Shown piece by piece: positions 1-10,064 of a DNA stretch of 64,000 bases (position 1 is the stretch's first letter; every line of letters begins with the position of its first letter). Source of the DNA: Pleurodeles waltl (taxonomy: Eukaryota; Chordata; Amphibia; Caudata; Salamandridae); the NCBI RefSeq assembly GCF_031143425.1, contig NC_090446.1, positions 657,159,717 through 657,223,716 on the forward strand, in the 5' to 3' direction. A program made the position numbers and the translations under genes. The notes beneath the pieces were generated by a model, which ran no database searches, was not told where the DNA came from, and worked only from the letters and a program-made list of their open reading frames with translations.

Positions 1-1
1 G

Positions 2-3000
2 CAGGGATTACAGCCTATGCAGCCGCAGCAGATGCAGATGCCCCGTATGCAGATGACGCAAATGCAGCCAATGCAACAGCAGTTACCAATGGTACCTAAT
101 CAGCAAATGCAAATACCTTTGGCACCAATGGGTCAGCAGCAAGTGATGCTTCCTCCACAGGTCTCGAGTCAGGTGATGAGTACAAATGGCACAGTACAAC
201 AGTTCCCATTACACAGTGAGAATGGAATAAACGATGCATGGGAGAGTGAAAGTTCAGATGAGGAAGGAAATTGTGTGCTTGCAGCATCCTTGGAAGTTGA
301 TCAAAAGGGTCCGTATGTGGAGGGAAGAGTTATGGGTCATCGAGTTTCATTCTTGGTTGACACAGGAGCCACACGTTCAACTGTTAGGAGCATTGAAGTA
401 CCAAATTTGCCACTCTCAGGGAGAACAGTTCAGGTAGTGGGAGTAGCAAACAGGTACCTGACAAACCCAATCACAGATCCAATACCAGTCAGCATTGGTA
501 ACTATCAAGGGTTACATAATTTTGTGGTATGTGACTCAAGCCCGATAGCACTGTTAGGGAGAGACCTATTGTGCAAATTGGGATGTTCGATTATGTGTTC
601 GTACGATGGAATCAGAATTCAGACGAGCAGTGATGGGGAAGAAGAGGACAGTGTAGAAGGGGACGAGATGGAAATTGTCGATGAAAAATATCCTCTGATT
701 AACCTTCTTCCGATGATAACTGAAGAAGATATTCCAGCTGAATTACGGGAAACAGTCGGAAAGGAAGTGTGGGATATGACAGGAAAAGAGGTGGGATTGG
801 TGAAAGGAGTGGAACCAGTGAAAGTGACCGTAAAACCCAATGTAACCTTTCCCCAGACCCCACAATACCACATGGCACAAGACACCCTCATGAAAGTCGC
901 CCAACTCATTGACAAGTTTGTAAAACAGGGAGTACTGAAAGAAGTGTTAAGCAGTCCATGTAATTCACCAATCATGGGACTGATAAAGCCGAGTGGAAAG
1001 GTCCGAATTGTGCAGGACTTGAGGAAAATAAATGACATCATAGTCAAATGCTGCCCTGTGGTACCGAATCCAGCTGTGATAATGTTTCAAATCCCTTGCG
1101 ATGCCGAGTGGTTCTCAGTCATCGACTTGTCACAAGCATTCTTTTCGGTGCCTCTTCACGAGGACAGCCAATTTCTCTTTTGTTTCAAATTCTTAGACAG
1201 AGTTTACAGTTGGTGTCAAATTCCTCAAGGGTTTTCCGAGTCACCGTCAATTTTCAATCAGATTCTAAAGAAAGACTTGGAAGTGTTAGAATTGCCATTC
1301 GAGTCTACTCTAGTTCAGTACATTGATGACTTACTGATTGTATCTAAGACAGAAAATGGCTGCACAGCCGACACCATTGCTCTATTGAACCATCTGGGAA
1401 GGAATGGACACAAGGTGTCTCCTACAAAGTTGCAGTTCTGTCAGAAGAAAGTGAAATACTTGGGTCACCAAATAGAGAAAGGGTCACGGAGAATAATGAA
1501 GGAAAGAATAACAAGTGTACTTCAAATGAGTCCACCAAAGACGAGGAGGGAGGTGAGGAAGTTTTTGGGGATGGTGAGCTACTGTCGCCAGTGGATTCCC
1601 AACTTCTCAACTCTAGCAAAGCCTTTATTGAAACTGACCCAGAAGGATGCATTGGATGAAATTGAGCTGAAAGGAGATGAAATGGATGCTTTTATTGAAT
1701 TGAAAGAATGCATGTGCAGGGCTCCAGCTTTAGGTATGCCTGATTACACAAAGCCTTTCACATTGTTTTGTCATGAACGTGATGCATGTTCTTTGTCTGT
1801 CTTGACCCAAGCCCATGGTGGCATAAACAGACCAGTAGCGTATTTTTCAGCTACTTTGGATCCTGTCGCAGCAGCACTTCCTGGGTGTTTGCGCGCCGTA
1901 GCAGCAGTTGGTATCAGCCTCACTCAGAGTGAAGGAATAGTGATGGGACATCCATTAACAGTCATGGTCCCTCACTCAGTTGAGATACTTTTGACCCGCT
2001 CCCGAACGCAACACATGACTGGAGCAAGACTCACAAGGTATGAAACAATAATTCTGGGCTCACCGAATGTGCAGCTGAAAAGGTGCACTACGTTGAATCC
2101 AGCAACCTTGCTTCCTGGTGAAAATGCTGAAATTGAGAACGCTGAAGACGTCGAGCATGACTGCCTTCAGGTGACTGAATTTTGCACAAAACCCCGACCT
2201 GACATCAAGGATACTAAGCTTGATGAAAATGACCAAATTGTTTTTGTTGATGGGTCATGTTTAAGAGATGCATTGGGAATATTGAAAGCAGGATATGCTG
2301 TATGTACTGTCACAGGTGTCTTGGAAGCGTCCTGGCTTCAAGGAGTCTATTCCGCACAAGTAGCAGAGCTTGTAGCCCTTACAAGAGCATGTCAACTGTC
2401 TGCATTGATGAAGGTTACCATTTACACTGATAGTCAGTATGGGTTTGGAATTGTGCACGACTTTGGGCAACTATGGTCACAGAGAGGTTTCCTGACTTCT
2501 TCAGGGTCCCCAGTGAAAAACGGGGAGAGAATAAGGGAATTGTTACACGCCATTCAAATGCCAGCCGAAATTGCAGTGGTAAAGTGTAGTGCTCATACAA
2601 AAGGACAGGACTACGTTTCCCTGGGAAATGCATATGCCGATCAAGTCGCAAGATTTTGTGCCTTGAACTGTATATTGCTCAGGGATGAATGGAATTCGAT
2701 AAATGAGCCAGAGCTCGAACCAGCTGAAGCTTTTGCCTTGAAGGTCGTGGATAAAATGGATGAACTAAAAGCATTACAGAATAGCGTCAGGGAGGATGAA
2801 AGAGTTTCCTGGATTAAAGCACAATGTACAAAAAGACCAGATGAGATATGGGTTTCAAGTGAGGGAAAATTTGTCTTACCAAATTGTCTCTTATCGCAGC
2901 TTGCGCGGTTCTATCATGGGCAGGCTCACCTAGGGAGAGATGCCATGATAAGATTGTTCAAAACTGATTGGTTTAACCCCAGATTCCGTCAAGTTGCAGA

Positions 3001-4711
3001 AGCAGTCTGCCACCGATGTGTCATTTGTCAACAGATGAACCCAGGAAAGGGAACGGTTGTGAACGTGAGCCACATCGGTAGGGCAGGTGGCCCGTTCAGC
3101 CGAATGCAGATGGACTTTATTGAGATGCCTGTGCATGGAGGTCTGAAGTATGTGTTGGTGATTGTGTGCATTTTTAGTCACTGGATTGAGGCATACCCCA
3201 CACGTAGAAATGACAGCCTTACAGTTGCAAAACTATTGTTGAGGGAGTTAATACCACGTTTCGGATTCCCGATCTCTTTAGAATCAGATAGGGGAAGTCA
3301 CTTCAATAACAAGGTGATAAAGTTACTTTGCGCAGCGCTGAACATTGAGCAAAAACTGCATTGTAGCTATTGCCCAGAAGCATCAGGACTGGTGGAGCAG
3401 ATGAATGGTACACTGAAATCAAGAATGGCGAAAATATGTGCATCGACAAATTTGAAATGGCCTGACGCATTGCCTTTGGTGTTAATGTCAATGAGAAACA
3501 CCCCTGACAGAAAGACTGGATTGTCCCCGCACGAAATTCTCATGGGCAGGGCCATGAGACTTCCTGCAGTTCCCGCAAACGCGCTTTTGAATATTACAGA
3601 TGATATGGTGTTAGACTACTGCAAAGGTCTGGCTGACGTGGTTCGCTCTTTCTCTCACCAGGTGGAAGCAACCACCTTGCCACCGATCCAAGGTCCAGGA
3701 CACACACTGAAAGCAGGTGACTGGGTCCTGGTAAAGAAGCACGTGAGGAAGTCGTGTCTGGAACCCCGTTGGAAAGGCCCTTTCCAAGTGATCCTGACGA
3801 CAACTACCGCTGTGAAGTGTGCGGGAGTTCCCAACTGGATTCACGCCAGTATTACAAAGAAAGTGTTGTGTCCCACAGATGAGGAAGTTGAAGCGCTGAA
3901 ACTGCCAGTTCCTGATAACAAAGTGCCAAGCGCTGAGACAGAGCAAAACAGAACTAGAAGCGAACAGGCAGAAATAGAGGAGAGAGAGATATTCTCTGAG
4001 GACGAAGCAACCGATTCACTTGGGGAAGACCAAGGAGAAACCTCAGACAGTGACGAAGAAGCTGAAGGTAACAAAGAGCCTGAAGCAGCTGAGGGTAACA
4101 AAGAGCCTGAAGCAGCTGAAGGTAACCAAGAGCCTGAAGCAGCTGAAAGTGACAAAGAGCCTGACGAAAGTAACGGTGACAAAGGGCTCGAAAGAGGTGA
4201 AGAAGCAGGAGAGCCTGATCAGAGGAGGGCTTTCCCAGAAGCAGACGGTACAGAGAAAGAAAAGGAAAACGTGATTGGCTCCCCAGAGGGAGGGGACAAG
4301 GCAGAACAGAACGAAACTGTTCAAACTTCATCAGGGGAGATCGCAGGTCCATCAAGTGGACACAGTGCAAAGAAAAGACCAAGTATATCACCAGTAAAAG
4401 TAAGAACGAGAGAAACGTTGAACGACAGTGAAGGGCCAAAAGTGAAAGAGAAAAGAAAGGAAGTGTCTGTCGTGGTACCGACATCAAGTGAAGAAAAAGA
4501 CTTGACCAAAGAGGAAAGTACCAGTGAGGCAGAATCAAAGAGAGAGGCAAAGTTGAAAAGGAAAAGAATACCAAATAGGAGATATTCCGGTCCAGAATGG
4601 GCATATGTAGTCAATGACGATTGGACTGACGAATTTGTATCTCTTAGCCTCGAGAACGAAGAAGAAGAGATACCAATAGAAAAGAAAAGTTTTATGGACA
4701 CTATTGATTGA
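2..4711 (+). CDS. pol: Retroviral gag end-protease-RT-RNase H-integrase polyprotein (partial 5')
   Basis: The frame is open from base 2, so the ATG at 17 is probably internal and the true start is upstream. Residues below are numbered from that ATG. Residues 1-50 are a Gln/Met/Pro-rich low-complexity stretch, probably the end of gag. The aspartic protease active site is DTGA at 115-118. Reverse transcriptase carries YIDD at 435-438. RNase H acidic residues are D745, E784 and D805. Integrase has an HHCC zinc site (HGQAH, then CHRCVIC) and a D1033, D1091, E1127 triad with 35 residues between the last two. After the integrase comes a ~270-residue Glu/Lys/Ser-rich tail with four EPEAAEGN-like repeats near 1348-1385, unusual for a retroviral pol. 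The enzymes copy the RNA genome to DNA and insert it into host chromatin. No stop or frameshift is visible. Confidence 0.93.
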   Translation, partial: QGLQPMQPQQMQMPRMQMTQMQPMQQQLPMVPNQQMQIPLAPMGQQQVMLPPQVSSQVMSTNGTVQQFPLHSENGINDAWESESSDEEGNCVLAASLEVDQKGPYVEGRVMGHRVSFLVDTGATRSTVRSIEVPNLPLSGRTVQVVGVANRYLTNPITDPIPVSIGNYQGLHNFVVCDSSPIALLGRDLLCKLGCSIMCSYDGIRIQTSSDGEEEDSVEGDEMEIVDEKYPLINLLPMITEEDIPAELRETVGKEVWDMTGKEVGLVKGVEPVKVTVKPNVTFPQTPQYHMAQDTLMKVAQLIDKFVKQGVLKEVLSSPCNSPIMGLIKPSGKVRIVQDLRKINDIIVKCCPVVPNPAVIMFQIPCDAEWFSVIDLSQAFFSVPLHEDSQFLFCFKFLDRVYSWCQIPQGFSESPSIFNQILKKDLEVLELPFESTLVQYIDDLLIVSKTENGCTADTIALLNHLGRNGHKVSPTKLQFCQKKVKYLGHQIEKGSRRIMKERITSVLQMSPPKTRREVRKFLGMVSYCRQWIPNFSTLAKPLLKLTQKDALDEIELKGDEMDAFIELKECMCRAPALGMPDYTKPFTLFCHERDACSLSVLTQAHGGINRPVAYFSATLDPVAAALPGCLRAVAAVGISLTQSEGIVMGHPLTVMVPHSVEILLTRSRTQHMTGARLTRYETIILGSPNVQLKRCTTLNPATLLPGENAEIENAEDVEHDCLQVTEFCTKPRPDIKDTKLDENDQIVFVDGSCLRDALGILKAGYAVCTVTGVLEASWLQGVYSAQVAELVALTRACQLSALMKVTIYTDSQYGFGIVHDFGQLWSQRGFLTSSGSPVKNGERIRELLHAIQMPAEIAVVKCSAHTKGQDYVSLGNAYADQVARFCALNCILLRDEWNSINEPELEPAEAFALKVVDKMDELKALQNSVREDERVSWIKAQCTKRPDEIWVSSEGKFVLPNCLLSQLARFYHGQAHLGRDAMIRLFKTDWFNPRFRQVAEAVCHRCVICQQMNPGKGTVVNVSHIGRAGGPFSRMQMDFIEMPVHGGLKYVLVIVCIFSHWIEAYPTRRNDSLTVAKLLLRELIPRFGFPISLESDRGSHFNNKVIKLLCAALNIEQKLHCSYCPEASGLVEQMNGTLKSRMAKICASTNLKWPDALPLVLMSMRNTPDRKTGLSPHEILMGRAMRLPAVPANALLNITDDMVLDYCKGLADVVRSFSHQVEATTLPPIQGPGHTLKAGDWVLVKKHVRKSCLEPRWKGPFQVILTTTTAVKCAGVPNWIHASITKKVLCPTDEEVEALKLPVPDNKVPSAETEQNRTRSEQAEIEEREIFSEDEATDSLGEDQGETSDSDEEAEGNKEPEAAEGNKEPEAAEGNQEPEAAESDKEPDESNGDKGLERGEEAGEPDQRRAFPEADGTEKEKENVIGSPEGGDKAEQNETVQTSSGEIAGPSSGHSAKKRPSISPVKVRTRETLNDSEGPKVKEKRKEVSVVVPTSSEEKDLTKEESTSEAESKREAKLKRKRIPNRRYSGPEWAYVVNDDWTDEFVSLSLENEEEEIPIEKKSFMDTID
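4060..4185 (+). repeat. In-frame tandem repeat in the pol C-terminal tail
   Basis: About four copies of a 27-30 bp unit encode an EPEAAEGN(K/Q)-type octad to decad (variants ESDKEPDE and GDKGLE follow). The copies keep the reading frame and produce an acidic, probably disordered segment. This looks like slippage-driven expansion inside a charged linker. No function can be read from it. Confidence 0.75.
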
Positions 4712-5031
4712 AAAACTGATAAATGTCATTGCTTGCTATAATCTAACGTGATACAACCAGCTGAGACATTGCTAAACCGGATGAGACATTTGCTAACTTG
4801 ATAAGACTTTGAAAACCTGATTGACTCTAAAACCCGATTTGAGACAACGTTGCTAACTGAAAAAAAAAAAGAGAGACTGAGTTATTGCCGAATTGAGACA
4901 AATGCTGCTAACCGATAAGTGACTGGTCTCCTGAAGAAAACTGTGTGAACATTGCGCTCGTTCAGCTTTGTAACTGAATTGCTAAATCGTTTTTTTATAG
5001 GTGCTTCTAGCTCTCTGATTCTATACAGATC
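4712..5031 (+). other. Pol-env spacer with iterated GAGACA...GCTAAC motif
   Basis: This 320 bp spacer has no gene. Four degenerate copies of a GAGACA + 2-6 bp + TGCTAA(C/A) unit occur at about 4763, 4783, 4841 and 4895, separated by roughly 20-60 bp, with an A-run at 4859-4870 between the third and fourth. Such spaced copies look like a decayed tandem array or a protein-binding array. No RNA structure is obvious by eye. Confidence 0.5.
4985..5000 (+). promoter_or_regulatory. Candidate splice acceptor for env mRNA
   Basis: A pyrimidine tract of seven T residues is followed by ATAG at 4997-5000, 31 bp before the env ATG at 5032. Retroviral env is translated from a spliced subgenomic RNA, so an acceptor just upstream is expected. 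The donor would be upstream of the window. Confidence 0.5.
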
Positions 5032-6663
5032 ATGACGCAGAACAGTAGAATGAAATATTGTAAATATGTGTGTATAGGCTTGATAACTGCATGTGTACTA
5101 ATAATAATGGCAATAGTGCTTGCAACGCGTGGTAAGAGTGAGAATGAGAAAATTGATGCTTCTACTTCTGCTCCTATTGCTGTCACTGAACTAACCGCAC
5201 TGAAAAGACTAGAATTAGATGAGAGACACTTGCATGATAAGAAGGAGCTTTCGTATAATGTTTTCTATCGCTTGCTAACAGAATATGTTGAGACTATGGA
5301 TGCGAAAGATTGTTATGTGTGTACACAGATACCGACATCGGTAAAGGAAGGGGTGACTTATCATCACATGCCTCTTACATATGGGATTACATGTAGTATA
5401 GTAACTTCTAGATTTTATGGTCAAACCAACATACAGTATTTTTACTCAAATTATGATGTTACTTTTGCATATGTTCCTATAATTACACAGCTAAGCCAGA
5501 TTGCTAAAGATTGGGATGCTAAAATAATGAGGGAATTTTTCGAGCCAATGCAACCTTTTGAAACAGCTCACGCACATAGGGAAAATCTTACCTGCTCGCT
5601 CACTGCAGTAGAAATAAGCTTTTTAGATCGCACAGATGATAGAAGGGCACAAATGAATGCGAAATTAGAAAAAGAGCTACATAAGAGGACTTCAGTAGAT
5701 CATTATGATTTTGCCGCAATAAAAACACAAGGGAGAATAGCTTTAGATGCTTGGCATGTAGGGAAGTTTTGTATATATCGAGGTGAATCTTATTATGACA
5801 ACATTTTTGTAGGAGCGAGTGAATGCAAACATACGTTTATCTTTAAGGCCAAATGGACATTCATGCTGAACGGACTTGACCCTGTCATACCGGGTGTATA
5901 TTACATTTGTGGGCATAATGCCTATTATCGTCTTCCAAAGGGATGGTGGGGGAGATGTTATTTGGGTATAGTGTTCCCAAAGGTTTATCAACTGGATGAC
6001 CTATCAGTGATTCCAAAGACGTCTGGATCTCATCGTATCCAGAAAAGAGAGACCGCAGCTGCTGTGGTAGGAGATATATTTGGAGCCATGATTCCTTCAT
6101 TGGGAGTTGTGTTGAATTCCATCAAAATAAGAAAGTTGTCTACTATAGTGGATAACATGTTGACAAAGTTTTCAGGTGCTATAATCCTGATAGATCCTGA
6201 ACTTGCAGCGGAAAGAGCTATGACTCTTCAAAACAGGCTTGCCCTAGACATTCTTTTAGCAAAGGATGGCGGCGTTTGCAAAATGCTTGGTGCGCGTCAC
6301 TGTTGTACGTATATTCCAGACAACAGTGTGAAAATTAAAATTATGCTTGCAAATCTAACAAAAGAGAGTGCAGACTTGAAGGAATTGAAAGAACCAGGAG
6401 TGTGGGAGAAAGTTGGAAAGGGAATTGCTTCAGTGGGAAATTGGCTTGGTGGCATTTGGAATGGAATATTATTAAAAATAATACAGGGAATACTAATAGT
6501 ACTGATTTGTATTTTTGGAATTTGGGGAATAAAAAGGGGAATAATAATGATCATGGCAAGAATTAAAAGAAGGAAGGAAGAGAAAATGATGAAAAGAATG
6601 GCAGAAGAATACAAAGCAAGAACAAGGGGAACTAAAAGGCAAAGAGAACTGACAGAATTTTAA
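5032..6663 (+). CDS. env: Retroviral envelope glycoprotein
   Basis: A complete 543-residue frame follows pol. A hydrophobic segment at residues 12-31 follows a short basic N-terminus and would act as signal peptide or signal anchor. A dibasic KR at 338-339 (preceded by R335) is followed by an Ala/Val/Gly-rich hydrophobic stretch that resembles a fusion peptide, which suggests a surface/transmembrane subunit junction there. The transmembrane subunit contains a cysteine motif at 416-425 with seven residues between the first Cys and the Cys pair (C-x7-CC), against the usual C-x6-CC. A second hydrophobic segment at about 482-501 is followed by a highly basic cytoplasmic tail. N-glycosylation sequons are present (for example NLT). 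In a virion it would mediate receptor binding and membrane fusion. No stop interrupts it. The overall similarity class is not recognisable by eye. Confidence 0.85.
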   Translation: MTQNSRMKYCKYVCIGLITACVLIIMAIVLATRGKSENEKIDASTSAPIAVTELTALKRLELDERHLHDKKELSYNVFYRLLTEYVETMDAKDCYVCTQIPTSVKEGVTYHHMPLTYGITCSIVTSRFYGQTNIQYFYSNYDVTFAYVPIITQLSQIAKDWDAKIMREFFEPMQPFETAHAHRENLTCSLTAVEISFLDRTDDRRAQMNAKLEKELHKRTSVDHYDFAAIKTQGRIALDAWHVGKFCIYRGESYYDNIFVGASECKHTFIFKAKWTFMLNGLDPVIPGVYYICGHNAYYRLPKGWWGRCYLGIVFPKVYQLDDLSVIPKTSGSHRIQKRETAAAVVGDIFGAMIPSLGVVLNSIKIRKLSTIVDNMLTKFSGAIILIDPELAAERAMTLQNRLALDILLAKDGGVCKMLGARHCCTYIPDNSVKIKIMLANLTKESADLKELKEPGVWEKVGKGIASVGNWLGGIWNGILLKIIQGILIVLICIFGIWGIKRGIIMIMARIKRRKEEKMMKRMAEEYKARTRGTKRQRELTEF

Positions 6664-6710
6664 TGGAATAAAATTTGTGGGAATAGTTTTGTGTGATGAC
6701 AAGTAGTCAT

Positions 6711-6722
6711 CAGAGGAGGGAT
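6711..6722 (+). promoter_or_regulatory. Polypurine tract of the retrovirus
   Basis: A purine-rich run (AGAGGAGGGA) lies 48 bp after the env stop and directly before a TG that starts the probable 3' LTR. It would prime plus-strand DNA synthesis. Confidence 0.6.
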
Positions 6723-7327
6723 TGATGACGCAGAAATGAAGGTTTTACATTTATTAGCGCTTATACGTAGCACTGCAATAATCAAGTGTGACTTTAACCG
6801 AACTAATAAAGATTGTTCGGGGACAAATGTGCCCTCAGAGTAGTTTGCCAACATTTATAAGCGTGCTTTATATAACGTGATGTATTAGAATTGCACGAAT
6901 CTGACATAATCGTAAACGTGTGCTATGATTTGCTTGTTAGAAATGTTTTAGCTTAGCATGACTTTAGTGGAGGCTTTGGCCTAGTTGCCTGTCTCACGGT
7001 TTAGATGCTCGTATTTTTCCAACGTGCTAATAAAAGTGTATTCTTGCTTGAAGCTGTACTTTTCCAGTGGGATCGTTCACATGCTTATCTTTAAGGTTTC
7101 GTGCCAGCCTGGCATCTTCTTCTTTGCTCCAAGGTCAATCTGCAGGTGCAGACAATGGACGCTCTGAAAGTGAGTTAATTGGTAAAATATGTTGCAACTT
7201 ACGTTCCCGACTCCAAGGATAATGTATGCTTAGGTAGAAGCTTGTGAACTGTAGTTTTTGATTGGACAATTTGAAGCCAACCTATGAACCCTCCAATGGA
7301 AGACCCTGCTGGATTTGAACTGTTGTC

Positions 7328-7440
7328 TATTTAAACCAGGTGCACGAGAGGAAAGCAGCTATTATTGGACATCGCCCATACCCGCCATTTTGCATGACAT
7401 TGCAGCCATTATGGCCCACTTTGCTGCGACGCCATTTTGA
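7328..7440 (+). promoter_or_regulatory. LTR core promoter candidate with YY1-like sites
   Basis: A TATA-like TATTTAAA at 7328-7335 is followed by CCGCCATTTTG at 7382-7392, GCAGCCATTATGG near 7402-7414 and CGCCATTTTG at 7430-7439. The CGCCATTTTG core matches the known YY1 binding motif, and YY1 sites just downstream of the start site occur in several retroelement promoters. The start site itself is inferred. Confidence 0.4.
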
Positions 7441-8077
7441 AAGAGACTTTGATGCTTTCTCTAATCGAGAGAAAGAGACTTTAAGTAATTCTCGCCCTAG
7501 AGACTTTAACTTTGATTCGTCCCTGTGCATGAAGTAATAGTTTTGTCCTTTTGCCGCTGAGAGGCAATTGCCCCGTCCACCCTGCCCCTTTGCCCCGTCC
7601 CATGCTGATCGAAACTGGTACCTGTGAGACGAAGACTTCCTTGAATGCTGATTGGATTTGGTAAATATGAAAGGAAATTGTACAATTGCATTGTGTTCTT
7701 TTTAGGTAACCAACTGCTGATTTTTGATAAGAGCCCTAGTTAGGAGTTTTCCAAATTAATGTTGCTAAATTGTTTTTTGCATGAAGTCCCACATGCAGAT
7801 GCTAATTTGAGGATAGATGAGGATTCATCTGTCGCACGATGCAATTTGAGACCTTGTTATGCTGACCAATGTATGCTATTAGCTCATTACAGATTATAGT
7901 TTTAGTGATTTGCATTGCTATTATCGAATGCATTGTTATTCAAATGCTGCATAGATTGCATCTGTTTCGTCGTTATGGACAGCTATTAATGTTCATTTAC
8001 GTATATCATTTGGTGTTGAGACATGTTTATATTGTGCTAGCTTTGTTAATATAGGGAAATAAATTCACTAACTTTGC

Positions 8078-8083
8078 AATAAA
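8078..8083 (+). terminator. Poly(A) signal in the probable LTR
   Basis: AATAAA within an AT-rich stretch, followed about 12 bp later by a short hairpin (CATGACC...GGTCATG, 8099-8115) and then T/G-rich DNA. It is the best-placed polyadenylation signal if the LTR ends near 8348. Confidence 0.4.
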
Positions 8084-8348
8084 CTGGTGTGATTATTCAT
8101 GACCGAAAGGTCATGGTTTCGTCGAAATGTATTCTGGATTAATTGTGAAGTGTTATGTTGATCAGGGCATTGCTTATGTTCGTTATTGATTATTGATTTG
8201 ATCGAATTGATTACTCTCGGGTGAGGAGAGCCCCACTTGGTCAAAAGATTCATCGGCCTAAGAGCGTTCAGATACAGGTAATTTATTAGGTCGTAACGCT
8301 CTATCAAGTTCTAATTCTGCCCTTCAGGTTTCCCCTGGGAAGACATCA

Positions 8349-10064
8349 TCCCTCATACCTGAGGAAGAGGCCTGTAGTCTACATAAGCAGCTGTAGCAAA
8401 GCAATCAGCATTCAGCCATGGTCATCTGGCTGGGTCAAAGTAGTGTTTTTATAATAAAACAGCTGGTGTTCCAAAAAAGGTTCCCCACGTAAGAGTGTGT
8501 ATGTTTCTGTGAACATTGGAGACAAAGCGTTCCACTTTTGCCGGGAACCTATCTTACTGCAGCCTTGAGAAAAGCACTGAGTTAAAGAAATGTCCTGTTT
8601 AAGCATGTAGTGCTGACCTAGGCGAAGAACAGCTAGATAAAGAAAATAAAAGAAGACCGCAAATGTGGCTAATGTTAAAATAACATAACAAAGCTAAAAT
8701 AAAACATATCTAGGTTAAAGTGCACAGCGGTAGACCTAGTTTGCTAAAATAACGTGTATAAATTTATAGCTAAAATGGCTACACAGCAATCTCATATCCT
8801 ACATTACTCATGACATGGTTAATAACACCACTGATTACATCTTAAATTACATCACTGATAATATCACGGATGACTTCATTCAGTGAGTGTGTTTCGTAAA
8901 GGTTTCTGAGGCTTAAAGGTATATACCAAGCTACTGCAAAACTTAAATTTCTAATCTTTCTCTGCATACTAATGAGTGATACTATTTCTAAGATATGTCA
9001 TCTCATCTGTTATCCTTTTTTTAAAACAGGTGTACTTTTTATTAGTAAACCAGTCTCTACACTGACACATGTTCTCTCCCAATGTATATTTATATGTATG
9101 TTAGCGCTTTACAATAGTCAAAGTTGTTCATTGAGACTTTACTCTACAATGATGGCTGTGTATATTTCTGTTTTATGACATACATACCAGTTTCCTTAGA
9201 CCTCTCTCCTTGTGATGAATGACTGTAGTTGTAGATTGCAATAAATTCATCTGTTCGCTAAAACCTTTCTCTAGTGTGATGGCTCAGTGTAGTACACATT
9301 TACAACAGACTCTCCTCTGTGCTCACACCTTACTCCAGGATGAAGAATAGTTTTACAAGTGGTTTGTGGCACAGTGGCCTATATGTTCTGACCTCTGTAG
9401 TGGTTGTTTGTTTTAGTGGTTTCTGCATATCTGACAATTGCTCTAAAACCTTTTTCCAGGCTCACTTATAGAGTTGTTGTGGTTTGCAAAAGGCTAGCCA
9501 GTGTGGGCAAATGGTTTACAATGTTCATTATTGTTTAGAGTAGTGGTTCAGAAGAAACAGGACTATTCACTGAGAAGTGTCTCTTAGGTGATAAGTGTGT
9601 GTAGCATTTGATCAGGTTACAGTGAGCTCTGTGGTATCTGTCTCTCACCTGTGTCTTGTAATTAATTTGAATTGAAAGTTGTATTTTATGAAGTTTACTT
9701 TGCTGTATGATGTCATCAGTGATAGCATTTGAGATGCCATATGTAAAAGTGGGGTCAGAAACAGTGCATTGTGTGGGTGCAAGTTATACATAGGTCAGAT
9801 AACTATAACTGCTGTATTTCTAAATTTGTGGATATAAAATCTAAGCCAAACTATAATGTTCGAGTAACCTTTGTTTATTTCAGTGAATTTCTATGGCTTT
9901 GTAGTGGTATTTGAAACTATAACACCTAAAAAACATTTGTTTTTTTAGTGAAGTTGTATGTTTTTTAAATAGATTTCCTAACTCTATTCTATTTTTTGCC
10001 TGAATTTGCATATTATGTTTTCAAATAAAGTTGTATTAATAAAACACACTAAACTATAACATTG
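8349..10064. other. Unassigned non-coding DNA
   Basis: I see no gene. A short set of related units (ACATCACTGATAATATCAC-like) lies near 8819-8883. A segment around 9700-9960 (TTTCAGTGAATTTCTA and ACTATAAC motifs) resembles the stretch near 45110-45200, so it is probably a dispersed repeat that I cannot classify. Confidence 0.5.

Larger units (their letters stand above)
1..8348 (+). mobile_element. Endogenous retrovirus, 3' part (gag/pol-env-3' LTR)
   Basis: The block holds, in order, protease, reverse transcriptase, RNase H, zinc-binding and DDE integrase, an envelope frame, a purine-rich tract and a probable 3' LTR, which is the order of an orthoretrovirus. The 5' LTR, primer-binding site and most of gag lie upstream of the window. 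Pol (over 1560 codons) and env (543 codons) are both free of stops, so this copy is young or under constraint. The pol frame continues upstream of its first ATG without a stop, which suggests a gag-pro-pol fusion frame as in gamma- and epsilon-type retroviruses; the genus assignment is inference. The 3' border at 8348 rests only on a 5 bp terminal inverted repeat and is uncertain. Confidence 0.85.
6723..8348 (+). repeat. Probable 3' LTR of the endogenous retrovirus (~1.63 kb)
   Basis: It starts with TGATG just after the polypurine tract and is proposed to end with CATCA at 8344-8348, giving a 5 bp inverted terminal repeat. An AATAAA at 8078-8083 lies about 265 bp before this end, a plausible R/U5 arrangement. 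Other AATAAA-like signals lie near 6805 and 7029. The 5' LTR is outside the window, so neither the length nor the 3' border can be checked here. A shorter LTR ending after one of the earlier signals is possible. Confidence 0.5.

Noticed and set aside
3841..4604. Long minus-strand Ser/Leu-rich open frames opposite the pol tail
   Set aside because: They are antisense shadows of the Glu/Lys-rich repeats in pol and match no family.
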